Positions 40,578 through 52,611 of a stretch of 64,000 nucleotides of DNA are shown here, piece by piece (position 1 is the stretch's first letter; the number at the start of each line of letters is the position of its first letter). This DNA is from Litomosoides sigmodontis (taxonomy: Eukaryota; Nematoda; Chromadorea; Rhabditida; Onchocercidae). The translations under genes and the position numbers were made by a program. The notes below the pieces were generated by a model. The model was given only the letters and a program-made list of their open reading frames with translations, made no database searches and was not told the origin of the DNA. The DNA is taken from NCBI GenBank assembly GCA_963070105.1, contig OY718807.1:4065001-4129000 (forward strand). Direction: 5' to 3'.

Positions 40578-42595
40578 ACCTGAATCAGTATGTAAATGAA
40601 AGAAACGCTAAGAGATTCCAATAAATTTAGAGAAAACGTTCACTGTTAACTGGGTGACATTTGAATGCTTGAAAAAGTACCAGAAGATCGCACACGGTGC
40701 AGATGATTAGTGATGAAATGCGCGAAATTGATACAATTAACTGCTGTCGATTGAGCACTCAAACAATATGCTCTTTTTACAAATTAAATCTCTGAAAATT
40801 TTGGAACTTGTGGTAACTATGTTACTACCTATAACGTCTATGGCACTGTAAAAAAGTCGAAACAGTGATGACGAGGAAGCAATCGTCCATCATTTTCATA
40901 TACACAAATGATCAAATTGGTTGTCACCTATTCAGCACCCCAACTGCATGTAACATTATTCAAGAAAAACTGTGACATCTTAATACCACTAAGACTGTTA
41001 ATCTATAATGAGGAAAGAACCAGAAAGAATTCGGTAACTACACTTGACATTGTGAACCCTACAGGGCTAATGCGCTAATGATTCCGATGGAGAGTAAGTG
41101 AAAAATATGTACAGCAAATATACAGCAAAATTGAAAATTTTTGCACAAATGCTGTCCGCACTGGAACAAATTGTTACCGAGAAGGGTAATCACCCATGTT
41201 CTAATAAGTTATCGATAGATCTGCTCATCATGAGCACTAGAATTTCGTGTCACTGTTACTTCACTGCGATTAATTCCTTCTATATACTACAATTTACTAC
41301 CATTAGGAAAATCGTTAATACGAATTAATGTCACTTAGTTTATTTCTTAAAATTTAGCAAAATTCCAATTTCCTTACACGCAGAGCTTTCGCACGAAAGC
41401 AGTTAGCAAGGACCAAATAATAATGTCATCAATATCTGATCATGACGTAGTTCTACAGCGATAACAAGATCTACCTAACATAGATTGCTGGCTGAGTTGT
41501 TCACAACCAAAAAGCATTTAAAACGGAAATCCGACTTCGCAATTCACTACACCAAAGCGATAGAATATATTTATCCGTACTGCAATGAATGACAAGCAAT
41601 ATCACTAAACGTTTCCTTGAAAGCAATTGTAGGAAGACTGCCCATCATAAATAGTTACCATTAATATATAATACAAATATATAAAGCAAAAATTTTCCAT
41701 GTCCGAAAGAAAGAAGCTACTCAGAAATATAAAAAGGAAGAGAAATAACCTACTAAAACATATACAGCAATAGTAACTTTTGCCATATACTAAATGGGAA
41801 AAAAAAATCATTAGCGTTAATGACCCTAGCGGCATTATCGTTAGTACCTCAAATGCAAAAGGAAACAAGCACTGGCAGGTAAATGTATATTCGATTTCCT
41901 TACTTATCAGTAATATTCGGTATTGACAATAAACTATCAAACAACAACCAACGACAAAGAACGAGAAACCCGACTATGTAATAATCAAAAAACGGCAAAA
42001 ATAACACCGATAATACTACTGAAGAAACAATTACTGAAAACGTCACACAGCTGCCTACGTTATAAAGTTATATCTAATCATATCAGATTAAAAAAAATGC
42101 CACAGTTTCAGCAATGACGATCAAAAAAGAAAAACCAAACATTAATGCTAAAGTTATTACCTTACTTCATGTGAATAATTTAAATACAGGAAGTGGATGC
42201 AATCGTGAAAAAATTATACTAGGAAACCGAAAACAAAATCAAATCTTCAATGATTTGTTTGTCCACTTGTGATGCCGCTAAATACCACACTCGAGATTCT
42301 ACTTTTAAATTTCATTGTTACAACTTTTACCACAATTACCTAAGCAGTCAACGCACTACCTAAGTAAGCAAGTACTCGTCTGGAGTACTCGAGGAGATCG
42401 CGGCACGAATAGTGGATTAGAGTGATTTTAACTTTCTCACTATGTTTAAGTCATAATTATTAGCTAATGTTTGAAATTAAAAAAAGAAATGGCTTAAAAG
42501 TTCTTCTTGACAAAAAAGCAATATTTTACTAGCGCATCCTCCTCTTTCAGTTTACAGTGAGCTTTTGGTTCTCATGATTGTCACTCTGAAAATAC
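40568..42595. other. Intergenic, no gene seen
   Basis: About 2 kb between the elongin A stop and the RRM/RS start. The + strand frame at 41098-41328 and the minus frame at 41605-41940 look random and have no splice-linked neighbours. Confidence 0.5.
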
Positions 42596-45500
42596 TTATC
42601 TTCTACGCTTTACATTGAGCATTCTCAGCGTTTTGATCATTAACGCTCCCTTTTTAGGCACCGTTTTCTTCCCTTCTGAATGCGAACCTGACGAAGAACG
42701 AGTATTTCTGATTGCTTGGGGTAGATTCGCCAAGGCTTCTTTACTTCCTAAAACTTGTTACATAAAAGGTTATTACAAATATATTAATATAATCAATTAA
42801 CGAAGTCACTGTAACGTTCCCAATTATATGATGGAAATGATATTTTCATTTGTATTCGATAAAGAAAATCCATATTTGGTATGAAGATCAACCTGAAAAC
42901 TCTAAATAAATAGAGGATTCTCTCAGATACCCGCGACTATAATGATTTAGGATAAAACTAGCGAAAGAATAAAAGTGTAATCACTAATTTCAAGACCGAC
43001 ATAAAATTCAATACCAGCATAATTATAATAGACGTAAACAAATTTTTATAATAATTTTGCACTATTGACCTATGTTCATAAAATAGATGTAAAAAGGAAT
43101 AACGAATCAGCAATTAACCTTTATCAAAGATTTCTCTGCGTGCTTTTGAAATTTCATTAGCAGATGGCAATGGATGAGTGGCATGATGTGTACCATAACG
43201 CATCTGTCGCCGACGAACTTCACGTGGAGCTTTTGCATCCGCAAGTAGTGCTGTTTTCGGCAATGCGGCTGCTTCCCGACTATGATGAGTTATTTTTGTT
43301 GATAGCAGCTTCAGCTTACGCTCATTTTCTTCACATAAGCGCTACAATGCAATCATTTTTCAGTAGCAGGCAATAACCCACCCTTCTCTAGTTATCCTCA
43401 TCAGCTAGTGATTGCATATAGCAGGGCACAGCTCATTTATTCAGCCGATAGAGATATGCAAGATTCCTCTGACGCACTGACATTCCATACCTTTAAAAAA
43501 TTAAAGCATATGAATCTCTGACAATCCTACATCTTTTCATTCCAATGAAATTCTTATGCATTGCGTATTTTTCGTAGCACTAATTTCTTTCGAATGTTTG
43601 TTCTAAACAACAAAGTCAAATAAAAACTGACATAATAATATTCGCGCCATGTTTCGTCATCTAGTACTTCACATTTTGGAAAGGCACGATTTACAATCCG
43701 CTCCCACAACTCATCACTATCTTCCATTAATTGCTGCAAAAGGAAGCTATTTATTTTTGACTAAACTCTATGAACTTCAAAACGCACTGCTGTTCCTCAT
43801 ACAAGCAACTAAAAGTTGCGCTTTGTTATAAGTTGTTTCATTATACTTACCGGATTTCGCCGTTCAATCAAACACAACTGACTTGGAGAGCATTTCTCGA
43901 GCACTGGTTTCAGTAAAAAATATGGTGTGTCGCCAACTTCTTCAATTGCTGAAAAGTAAATAATAGAATAATTTTCACCGTCAAGCGAAAATAGAATTTG
44001 CAATATATATTATCTTTACTGCTAACTACAATTTGCGGAAAATACGGAACTTCATTATCACGAAGTTGTAAGTAATGAAGCAATTACTAACAACAAATGT
44101 GTTTGCATAAAATACTGCCGTATTACGTATAAAAAATTTCATGAAAATCTAGCAATTCAAAATATTTGAAACATGAGTTGAGTTTCCATTACATTTCAAT
44201 GTTCAATGTTTTGAATGAGAACTTTGGACAAGGATGAAGCATAGTGAAAAAAGAAATTTAGGAGCCACAGTGTATTTGAAATATGAAAACGTAATTCATG
44301 CTGTGTTAGATTGCAAACGTCTCTTTCAATTCTGAATTACAAGAAAAGGAGACTTACAATTAATGTTTGCAATTAATATTTTAATACACAAGTTTTGTAA
44401 TGTTGGTACTTCTTTAACAACATCAGTTCTAGGTCGTCCAGCATAGATTTTGCGCACTGATTTGCGTGGCTTAAACATTAACGAATCCATCATTGCTGCT
44501 TTGGATGTGTCTAAAAAATTAAATATTTTGCAAAACAACAATGAATAAATTACATAGAAATAACTTCAATAAAGAGTAAACTACCTACAAAAAATCACCG
44601 GCTTACTTGAATTTACATTTTTAAGACATAGTGCAATATTTTAATCCTATTACAGACACAACAAAAAGCAATAAAATTTACACATGGTATTACATGAATT
44701 CTCAACGATCAGTACTAATTTTGATACTGCTCATCTTTTTATTGCTTTCCACCTATGGACACGTCAACACAATTTGCTATGAATTCCAACAATGCTAAAT
44801 CTACGTTATCTAATCTTTATCTAAATGAAGCAGGTGAAAATCGTACCAACATGATTCGATTTTAGGATAGGTTCAAAATTCAATACTTTGGAGGGTCTGT
44901 AATTTACATCCACTTTCGATGATTTCCAATCATTACAGTCAGTTTTCATTTTCTTGAGTTTAAATGGTTTAGCAGTATCAGCTCTAGCCAGCATGTCTGC
45001 AAAACTCAAACCCGAACAGGCATTATCTGGTCTATTACTTGACAGCTGAAATAGAATAGTGCACGATTTATGGAATAAAAAAATTTTGTGATTTAATTAA
45101 TCTGCTCATTGAAATCCTATCTATTTCCATTACTGAATACCATAACTCGCGATAACTAGCTTATTAGAATGGACATGGGATCGAATACAAAAAAATTCAA
45201 CCCAAAGTCGGATAATTGCAACTGAAGTAGTGATATGAAGAACGAAATGACAAAAATTTATTGATACTATGGAAACACAACTTACTTCGGCCTTATTATG
45301 ATGAACTTCATCAGCACTATCACCTGCTTCTTGCTCATTTTTGTTTTTTTCTTTTCTCCAACTCTCCATCTTCGGCTTTTTAATGGGATTTTCGCGTTCT
45401 GAATTTGATGAGATAAATCGATTCCTAAAATTTGCATTTGCAAAATCACACATCGTCTCATCAAATATCTCTTCGTTTTCTGTCCTTCACATCTATCCCA

Positions 45501-45966
45501 TTTCTAAATTTAAATATTGTTTTTCACAAGCAAAAACCTTCGCTGCTTCAAGCCACAACTCCTTGCTATATCTTTCCACTTTTCAACGATTCGTAATGCC
45601 TTTGCGCCATACTGCTCGTGACATCTCAACTGATTCACTGCTTTTCCCACTCCCGTTTCGGACAGTAGCTCCAGTGTCATATCAATACTTGCTAAGCGTC
45701 TCAAAGCATGGCCAATCTAAAATATTCTCATTACAACAGTTTGCTGACGAGATGATATAATAGTTTTACATGAAGTTTAACTCAACATATTTTATTCAAT
45801 TTACCAGTAAGTTCAAATTACATCAAATCACATACCTAATAAATGATTCGCAAAAGGCTTAAGATAAGAAAATAAAGACGTTATCACCAACTTTGTTATC
45901 GCAGCTTAACATCCGCGTGTATTTTTCCACTTTTTCTCGAATCTTACCATCTTCGTCATCATCCAT
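42596..45966 (-). CDS. ELOA: Elongin A (RNA polymerase II elongation factor, ubiquitin ligase adaptor)
   Basis: Nine exons join in phase to 454 aa: 45966-45880, 45716-45560, 45479-45286, 45045-44847, 44510-44358, 43948-43851, 43733-43632, 43341-43119 and 42747-42596. Exon 2 gives a TFIIS N-terminal-type domain (LASIDMTLELLSETGVGKAV, then LRCHEQYGAKA). The elongin A core follows: SFADMLARAD, AAMMDSLMFKPRKS, the BC-box TLQNLCIKI that binds elongin C, then the F-box-like segment DTPYFLLKPVLEKCSPSQL and DELWERIVNRAFP. A basic block ends with AKAPREVRRRQMRYGT, a family signature. Elongin A stimulates polymerase II elongation in a complex with elongins B and C, and with cullin acts in ubiquitination of stalled polymerase. 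It is shorter than the mammalian protein mainly through loss of the low-complexity middle. Exon 2's donor (AGGA/GTTGTG) is chosen to keep phase. Confidence 0.88.
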
Positions 45967-45980
45967 TTCTGTAGCAAGTG
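45967..45980 (-). promoter_or_regulatory. Possible trans-splice acceptor before elongin A
   Basis: On the minus strand GCTACAG lies two bases before the ATG at 45966, typical spacing for a nematode SL acceptor. Inferred. Confidence 0.35.
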
Positions 45981-46431
45981 GTACAAAAGGCACAAAATGG
46001 ATGGATGTCTCTTTTATTTATATCGATATGTAATTCTTTTATTTACACCTAAGAATGAAAAATGGATAAGCCGTGACATGGTATCAATAGTACCACGTAA
46101 ACGTAAAAATCATTGATCATTGACATCGTAACACAGAGAAGTTAAAAGCTGACGACGGCAAAGTGACGACACTGTGCAAATAACACGTTTTTTTTCCTGC
46201 ACATCTCAATAATCCCACGCATGCATCACTCACGGAATTATGCATTACTCCACTCAATTACATGGAGTGAGAATTTAGCTGATCCAGGAGCAGTAGCACA
46301 TCCAAGGCACCTTCTCAATTCATTTCAGAACGAGCTAAGACGTAGCCAGCGACCCACGGGCATCCGCTCTAACAAATCGCTCACTCCGTGTTCCGATCGT
46401 TCAGCCTACCACACAGACACGAATACACGAA

Positions 46432-46470
46432 CACACCACACGCACACGCACACCCACACCCACACCCATC
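46432..46470. repeat. (CACACx)n microsatellite
   Basis: Degenerate CA/CACACC run. Confidence 0.85.
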
Positions 46471-47726
46471 GATTGATGTTGGAGCGTTGGGAGCATGTAT
46501 AGAGAGGGAGCGGGAGTGATGTGACAGAGAAAGGTGGGAGGAGGGATAGCACCGCTCACTGCAGTGCTGTGATTAGAGGTGTCCCAGATCACAGGAACTA
46601 CTTGCGAGATGGATGTGGTGTGCGAGCTGCTGCCACAACATCAAGCAAGGAGAAGCAGTGCGCTCCGCTGCTCCTGCTTTCCTTCCTTCCTTCCTCAGGT
46701 CGCACGTGCACTTAAGGCTGCTCTACACTGAAAGCGGTTCGTAACGAAGTGAACGTCTAAATATCTTTGAATTCTTCTCCCACACGGTTATTTGACCTTT
46801 TGAAGGGTGACCTATTGGAGAGATCCACGTTGATTAGATGAATTTCCTCATTCAAAAACAACTGAAAAATAACAGAAACAAGGAGTTAGGAGTGAAATTG
46901 ATAAAGTCATCAATAAATATTTAAATTTTAAAACTGAACGTTTCCATTACGCTTATTAAGCAAAAAGTTCGTTTGATGTCATTAGAGAAAAACTTGCCTG
47001 CGACATAAGATATGGGAGGGGAATTGCCACAAAAAATTATAAGATTGTTGTTGGTTGTCCGTGTAGGCAAAGTTGAATTGCTGCGACATTAAAATTTTAC
47101 GTGAGCGTAAGTGTAGAAACATTGTAAATTATAAAAAGCGTAACATTGCATTAAAGCTTTACATTATTTCGTAATGTTGCAAGCAATCAATACATCTCTA
47201 AAGAGATTGGTGCCTGATTTGAGCAATTAATCTTACGTAAAAAAATCGATAATACAATTTATGAGGAATAAAAATCGAAGCATCTTTGGAGCAAATTTAA
47301 TCTTTAAAGTTATTTAATCGTAATGACGCGATTATTGCAGAAAGCCAATTATTCAGTCTACTTGAATATTTCATCTCGACAAATCTACTTTTTACTTCTC
47401 TTATCACTAAGATATCACAGAGTTCAGGTGCCTGAAAAAGTAAATAGACGCGCAGTAGTAGCTTAGTATAGCGAAGAGGCGCAAGTGTTTTAGGTTAACA
47501 CTGATAACACAACTATAATTTGTTTTTATCACCGATTGTTCACTTCTTGTCAAGGTACTGCCGAGGAAGATAAGCATAAGCACCGAATACTAGTTTCACT
47601 AATTTTAATAGCAATATTAATCGATTCTCGTGAAATTGAAAGAATTCACAAATGAATGTTATCAGTGTTCTTTCTACAGAGAAAATTCACGAAAGAATTT
47701 TGTAATTTAAGTCCAGAAAAAAAGAA

Positions 47727-47747
47727 AATCGTCCTACAAGGACGATT
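47727..47747. other. Perfect 8-bp hairpin
   Basis: AATCGTCC and GGACGATT flank a 5-base loop (TACAA). No U-tract follows closely, and the function is unknown. Confidence 0.6.
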
Positions 47748-48045
47748 AATTCACCCGAATCCTTGATTTTCTTTATTTCAAATGTGCAACTGTTGCAATT
47801 ATCGACAAGATTAATTGTTGGAAAAGTGAAGTTCTCAAATGGTAAAATATTCGCCCCACAATTCATTTAATGCAAATTTGTGATTAAATTCAGACCTTCG
47901 ATGAGAACAATAATAATACATTAATATAAATTAAGAAACAACCTGCCAGTGTATCATTTTGCTACTTCTCAAAATACACGCAGAATCTTCCATTTAACTG
48001 ACTATGGCTTTTCAACCAATTTCAGAAAAAAAGGCGAGTAAATTG

Positions 48046-50595
48046 ATGTCGCCTCGTTTCATATTTCATATAAGAATAAATATTCCAACGCAAATGCTAC
48101 GTCAAGAAGAATGCCGTGTACCATTTATTGTCGCACACGGACCACGCTCAATAGAATTGTGAGTGAGAAAACAAAAAGCTCTCTGAAACTCTAATTTTTC
48201 ATCTATTCAATCTCGCTTCTTTAAGCTTTTTTATTTGACATAAGAATGTATGTTCCTTCCTAAATGTTGTTTCCTGTTAGCGATAAAATTTGAAAAGATC
48301 CTCAAAGCAATATTACTTGGAAACCCTTTTTTCCAAGGAAGAACCGCTGTTCGATGATATTGTAGATTCCATTCACAAGGAATTATATAATTATGAATCA
48401 AACTATATGGCGAAAACCGAAATTTCCCAAATCCACCAGCATTCATCAAATTTTGCCATATCTTTTTAAATACCTACTAATTTTCAGTGAATTTAAAATT
48501 GATGTAACCAATTTTCACCGACAAAATCCAACATTGTTAGTGAATTGTCAAAGTGAACTGCGTGTGCAAATTTTCGGACTAATTGCAATACGTTTCGGTG
48601 CTTCAAAAGGCGCTGAAAATACTATAGCTGCACAGAGTATGCTTTGAAAACTATTTATTTTGAATTAATTTATGCATAAAATACTAAGAACGTGGTGGTC
48701 GATAGGCAAAAGCACACAGTGTTTTTTGACTATTTCAAAATCAACATAACTCCTGCTTTGTACCTGCAAAACTTAATTTATTCACAAATATTTTTATTAA
48801 TAATTCTAGACATAGACACCAAAATTAAGTCTTGGAGTTTCTTCATTTTCTCATTTTCCCAAGGCTTATTGAATACCTCATCTTAAAAGGCTGATAATAG
48901 CGAAATACACAGCTCAGCTATAGTTTCATTTATAATTAATATGTTTTCATTTATACCAATTAGCATACTTTCATTTATAACTTATATAAATATAATCAAT
49001 ATTCATTTATAATTAATGAAATTAAAAAAGGTTTTGAAAAATGTCGCCAACTAACTTTTTCAGCAATAATGAATGAAACGGAAGAAATGAATTTCGGAGA
49101 TACATTTACTATGCGTGGTAGCACAGATCCATTTTTGAAAACGTTGCACAACACCATTACGTTATCAGAATATGCAAACGGCTTAATCGGTTTTAGCATT
49201 CTTATGACATATGAAGAAGCAGAATTTATGCAATTCGTTGAACAGAAAAGCAGACTTCGACCACTGATGGATGCAGAAATGCGTAATTGTCTGTTAAATA
49301 TAAAAGCTCACAGGTTCTTTTAATAATATTCCTTTTAATAATTAGTCTAACATCTAAACGTTTCAATTAATTGCAAAACATTACAGAGATTTCATAATTT
49401 ACGACCTAAATGGATATTCTATTATGTGTTCGAAATGGATGCTTTATATGAGTACCAAATATTTTCATAAATTAATCGATCGAAATGCAACACTCAATCA
49501 AGCAACATTAAATTATCCTCATGATGTCATAATCCAGGTAATTTGACGTTAAAACAACATTTACAACGCAACAAATTGAAAATTTTCCTCGAACATCTGA
49601 AAGATCGAATTTAATTAGCAAGGTGTGTTAAGTGTCGAACGAACTGTACGAACAGATAATTAATAAACGGCAAAACTCAATCATCTTTATTTGCTCTCAA
49701 AATTTTGAAAATGAGCATATTTCAGGCTGTTTCCTTAGCATTACAAAATCAGTTCCAACATGAGTACCAAGATGTCAGAAAAATGTGCCAGATAATTGAA
49801 TTACTTTGCATACTTGAACCAGTTAATGTGGATATAGCTATCGAAACCGTTGCCACTAAACTTGAATGTCGCATTTTTGATGTAAACTTATTTACTATCT
49901 TAAAGTAATTTATCACTTATGCTTACTTTTTTCCCTTTCCTTTTTTCTGAACTTTGCCATTCAAGCATAATTGCAGGAATGGAAATATACGGATTTGGAT
50001 GATTTAGTGCGAATACTAACATTGCCAAAGTACTGGGAAATGGAAGAATTGAAAGTTGCAGCACGATCTGTGATCATCAACCTTCACAGTAAACAGTTCC
50101 AGTAGGAAACTGAAATTATTGAAACTTTTCATACTGATAGGAATCAAAGGAAAAGTTGCATCCATCTCGCATGTAACATCAACTTGATCTCTTCAGTTTT
50201 CAGAATGCGAACTGTTATACTACTCATTTGCGGAAACAGTATTAATTGCTTTAAAAAGAATAAAAAAATCGACGAGAAAAATTTTTCACTTCATATTTTT
50301 ATAAGCTTTGTTCATGTCCATTTAGGCATCACTTACCTGAGTTTAAAACTGCTTTATAAATTCTTAAAGAAGCAATCAAATAGATGTGAATGTCAATAAT
50401 TTTTATAGGGAAGAGTACAACGAGCAATCAACAGGTGAACGATGTGCAATATATCAAGAGCTTATATCCAGCGGTACGCTCGATGAGGTATCTAAACCAG
50501 TAGAAAGTGAACTTGCAAAAATCAAAAGAATGAGATGGAAGATGAGCAAGGTGAGGAAAACGGTGGAATTCTTTGAAGAATCACTCTCGAAGTAA
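48046..50595 (+). CDS. BTB/POZ-domain protein
   Basis: Seven exons join in phase to about 380 aa: 48046-48158, 48488-48636, 49064-49313, 49387-49537, 49726-49881, 49977-50088 and 50384-50595. The middle contains a BTB core (RDFIIYDLNGYSIMCSKWML, then STKYFHKLID), with the usual pattern of a beta strand followed by S/C-K-x-x-L and S-x-Y-F. BACK-like helices follow (KMCQIIELLCILEPVNVDIA, LTLPKYWEMEELKVAA). The first 180 residues look like beta-rich sequence (FEFKIDVTNFH, FGLIAIRFGAS, GLIGFSILMTYEEAEFM) and might be a diverged MATH domain, which would make it a BATH-type cullin-3 adaptor. That is a guess. The frame stays open upstream of the ATG to an acceptor at 48025, so an extra 5' exon or SL site is possible. 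If the last donor is not used, exon 6 reads to a stop at 50103. Confidence 0.68.
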
Positions 50596-52611
50596 ATCTT
50601 CAATTCAAAACTTTGTGACACATCAATGAAGAAATGAGGGAGAGCTCTTCTGTACAATTTCCCAATTATACCTTTCCTTCTGAATTCTCCTATAACATTC
50701 ATGTGAGTAGTGAGCGCTACATCACGATGTGAAGAAGAAAAAAAAAAGTCGAACATCCTACCTCAAGTAACAAACTACTGTTATCCTTACGTCTTCGCAT
50801 CACGGTGGATTGGTCTTATCATCTGAATTAATAAATATTAGCAAAATGGCTACGATAAACTCATGAATTACACTACAAATTCCCCAACAACTAACGTACA
50901 AGCGTTAAATAAAAATAAAGTAACGGAGTGAGAGCGGGAAGAAGTGAAAGTTACTTCACAAAAGAAAAACAAATTTAGCACGTTTGAAAAATCTTATTAT
51001 CTTACACTGCGCAAAATGAAATGATAAAGTTGAAAGAAACGCTGGATAGCCTATCGGCATATTTATCAGATATGAATAACTGTAGGAATCTGCAATTTCT
51101 GATCCCTTTCAAAAGTATGCTTCGTTTGACCCTAGCAATCATAAGCATTAAATAAACAACATCACAATGGCCCACATAATACTAAGAGCTTACGACGCCT
51201 ATCCTATCCTTCGTGCTCTGATCACCTGAGCTACAGCCGTTAAGGAAAACACGCAGAAAATATTTCTTTGATTTATTACAACACCAGGAAAATATACAAT
51301 TGATAGGTCGGTCCTAGCTTGGAGCATTGCTGTATAAATTACCTGTGGATAAGGAGGAACAGAGTGGTGTCATACCACATGCGTTAACGCACACGTCAAT
51401 TAGCATTAGCGGTCCGCTGACGATCTGTTGCAACAGATGAAAACGATCCAATGAGCTATGGAGTGTATCGTAGTTTCCGAAAGCAAACGAAAAGAAATGT
51501 ATCAATTCCTATTACTGTACTTTCATTAATTTAATATTTACAGAAATGAGCAGTATATTGGTGACCTTGTGACACCATTTTAATAAATTGTTTAATTTGC
51601 TGGAATGACAAGCGACACTATGGATTATTGATTCATTGAAAAAAAGGCACGGATTTGATGCAAACGCCATAACTTTTTTATATAAAAGATTGGGTAATCA
51701 CCTGTCAACATCTAATTCATTCGGAAGCAAAATGATACAGAATATAGGGAAGTATCGTGTGTTCTGTCATGGACTACTACTGTACCTGAAGTCCTACTGT
51801 AACCCCAAGTTAGTTAAAGCGAACTAATTAATAATAAAATAATTAATAAACAATACAAAAAATGATAAGGGAAAAAAGAGTAAAGTGAGAGAGAGGAAAA
51901 TCGACGTGGTAAAGGTAAAACTCGCATTTCTTCCACTGATCCTACCGCTTCTTCGTTACCATATCACTGCGCATACGTAACCGAAGGAACACGGAGTAAC
52001 GCTGTGCTACTTCGAAAAGTCTTTAACATTACTCAAACAACCACTGGGATTAACGAGATTTGCTAACAGCGAAGGGCGGAATTTTTTCATTCCGAGAGTC
52101 GTATTGTGACATTTGATCTGTCAACGAGGGGGATAGGATAGGTGAATGTTTTGGGAAATGGGATAGGTTAGGGTGGACATTTAGTCAGTTAATTCTCGGT
52201 TAAATTCTTAACAAGAAGGAGAACTACAGTACGCTCTCGCTAACTTACTCTAAGTAATTAAAGCTACACTAAACCAGCTGTTAGAAATGCTACAGTTTTA
52301 CCGTATTCAGCCAGTGAAGTGTAATAGAGATGGATGTGAGGTAGCGGTTGTAGTGCAGCAGTTTACAGTTTACAGTTGCGCAGAGGTCTCAATGTTTGAA
52401 GGACACATCACAAACAATGGATAAAAAAGTAAAGTAAATAGCATTAAAACAAATACACACAATCAATTCGACGGTGGAAAGTGCAGCAACCAAATTTTGT
52501 TTTCAAAAAGATGTAAATTCTGTTGACTGGGACGGATGCTCATATTCATCAAAACAAGAAGTATGGGAATAGATTTAACGATATCTGAAATTAGATTACA
52601 GTTTTAACAAA
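50596..52611. other. Intergenic, no gene seen
   Basis: About 2 kb between the BTB gene and the Notch gene, both on +. Frames at 51314-51505 (-) and 51636-51827 (+) look random. It must contain the Notch promoter. Confidence 0.5.

Larger units (their letters stand above)
45967..48045. other. Divergent intergenic region with GC-richer promoter-like block
   Basis: About 2 kb between the starts of elongin A (-) and the BTB gene (+). The part from 46.2 to 46.75 kb is richer in G+C and contains a CACACC-type microsatellite at about 46432-46470. A short perfect hairpin lies at 47727-47747. No coding exon is supported. Confidence 0.5.
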
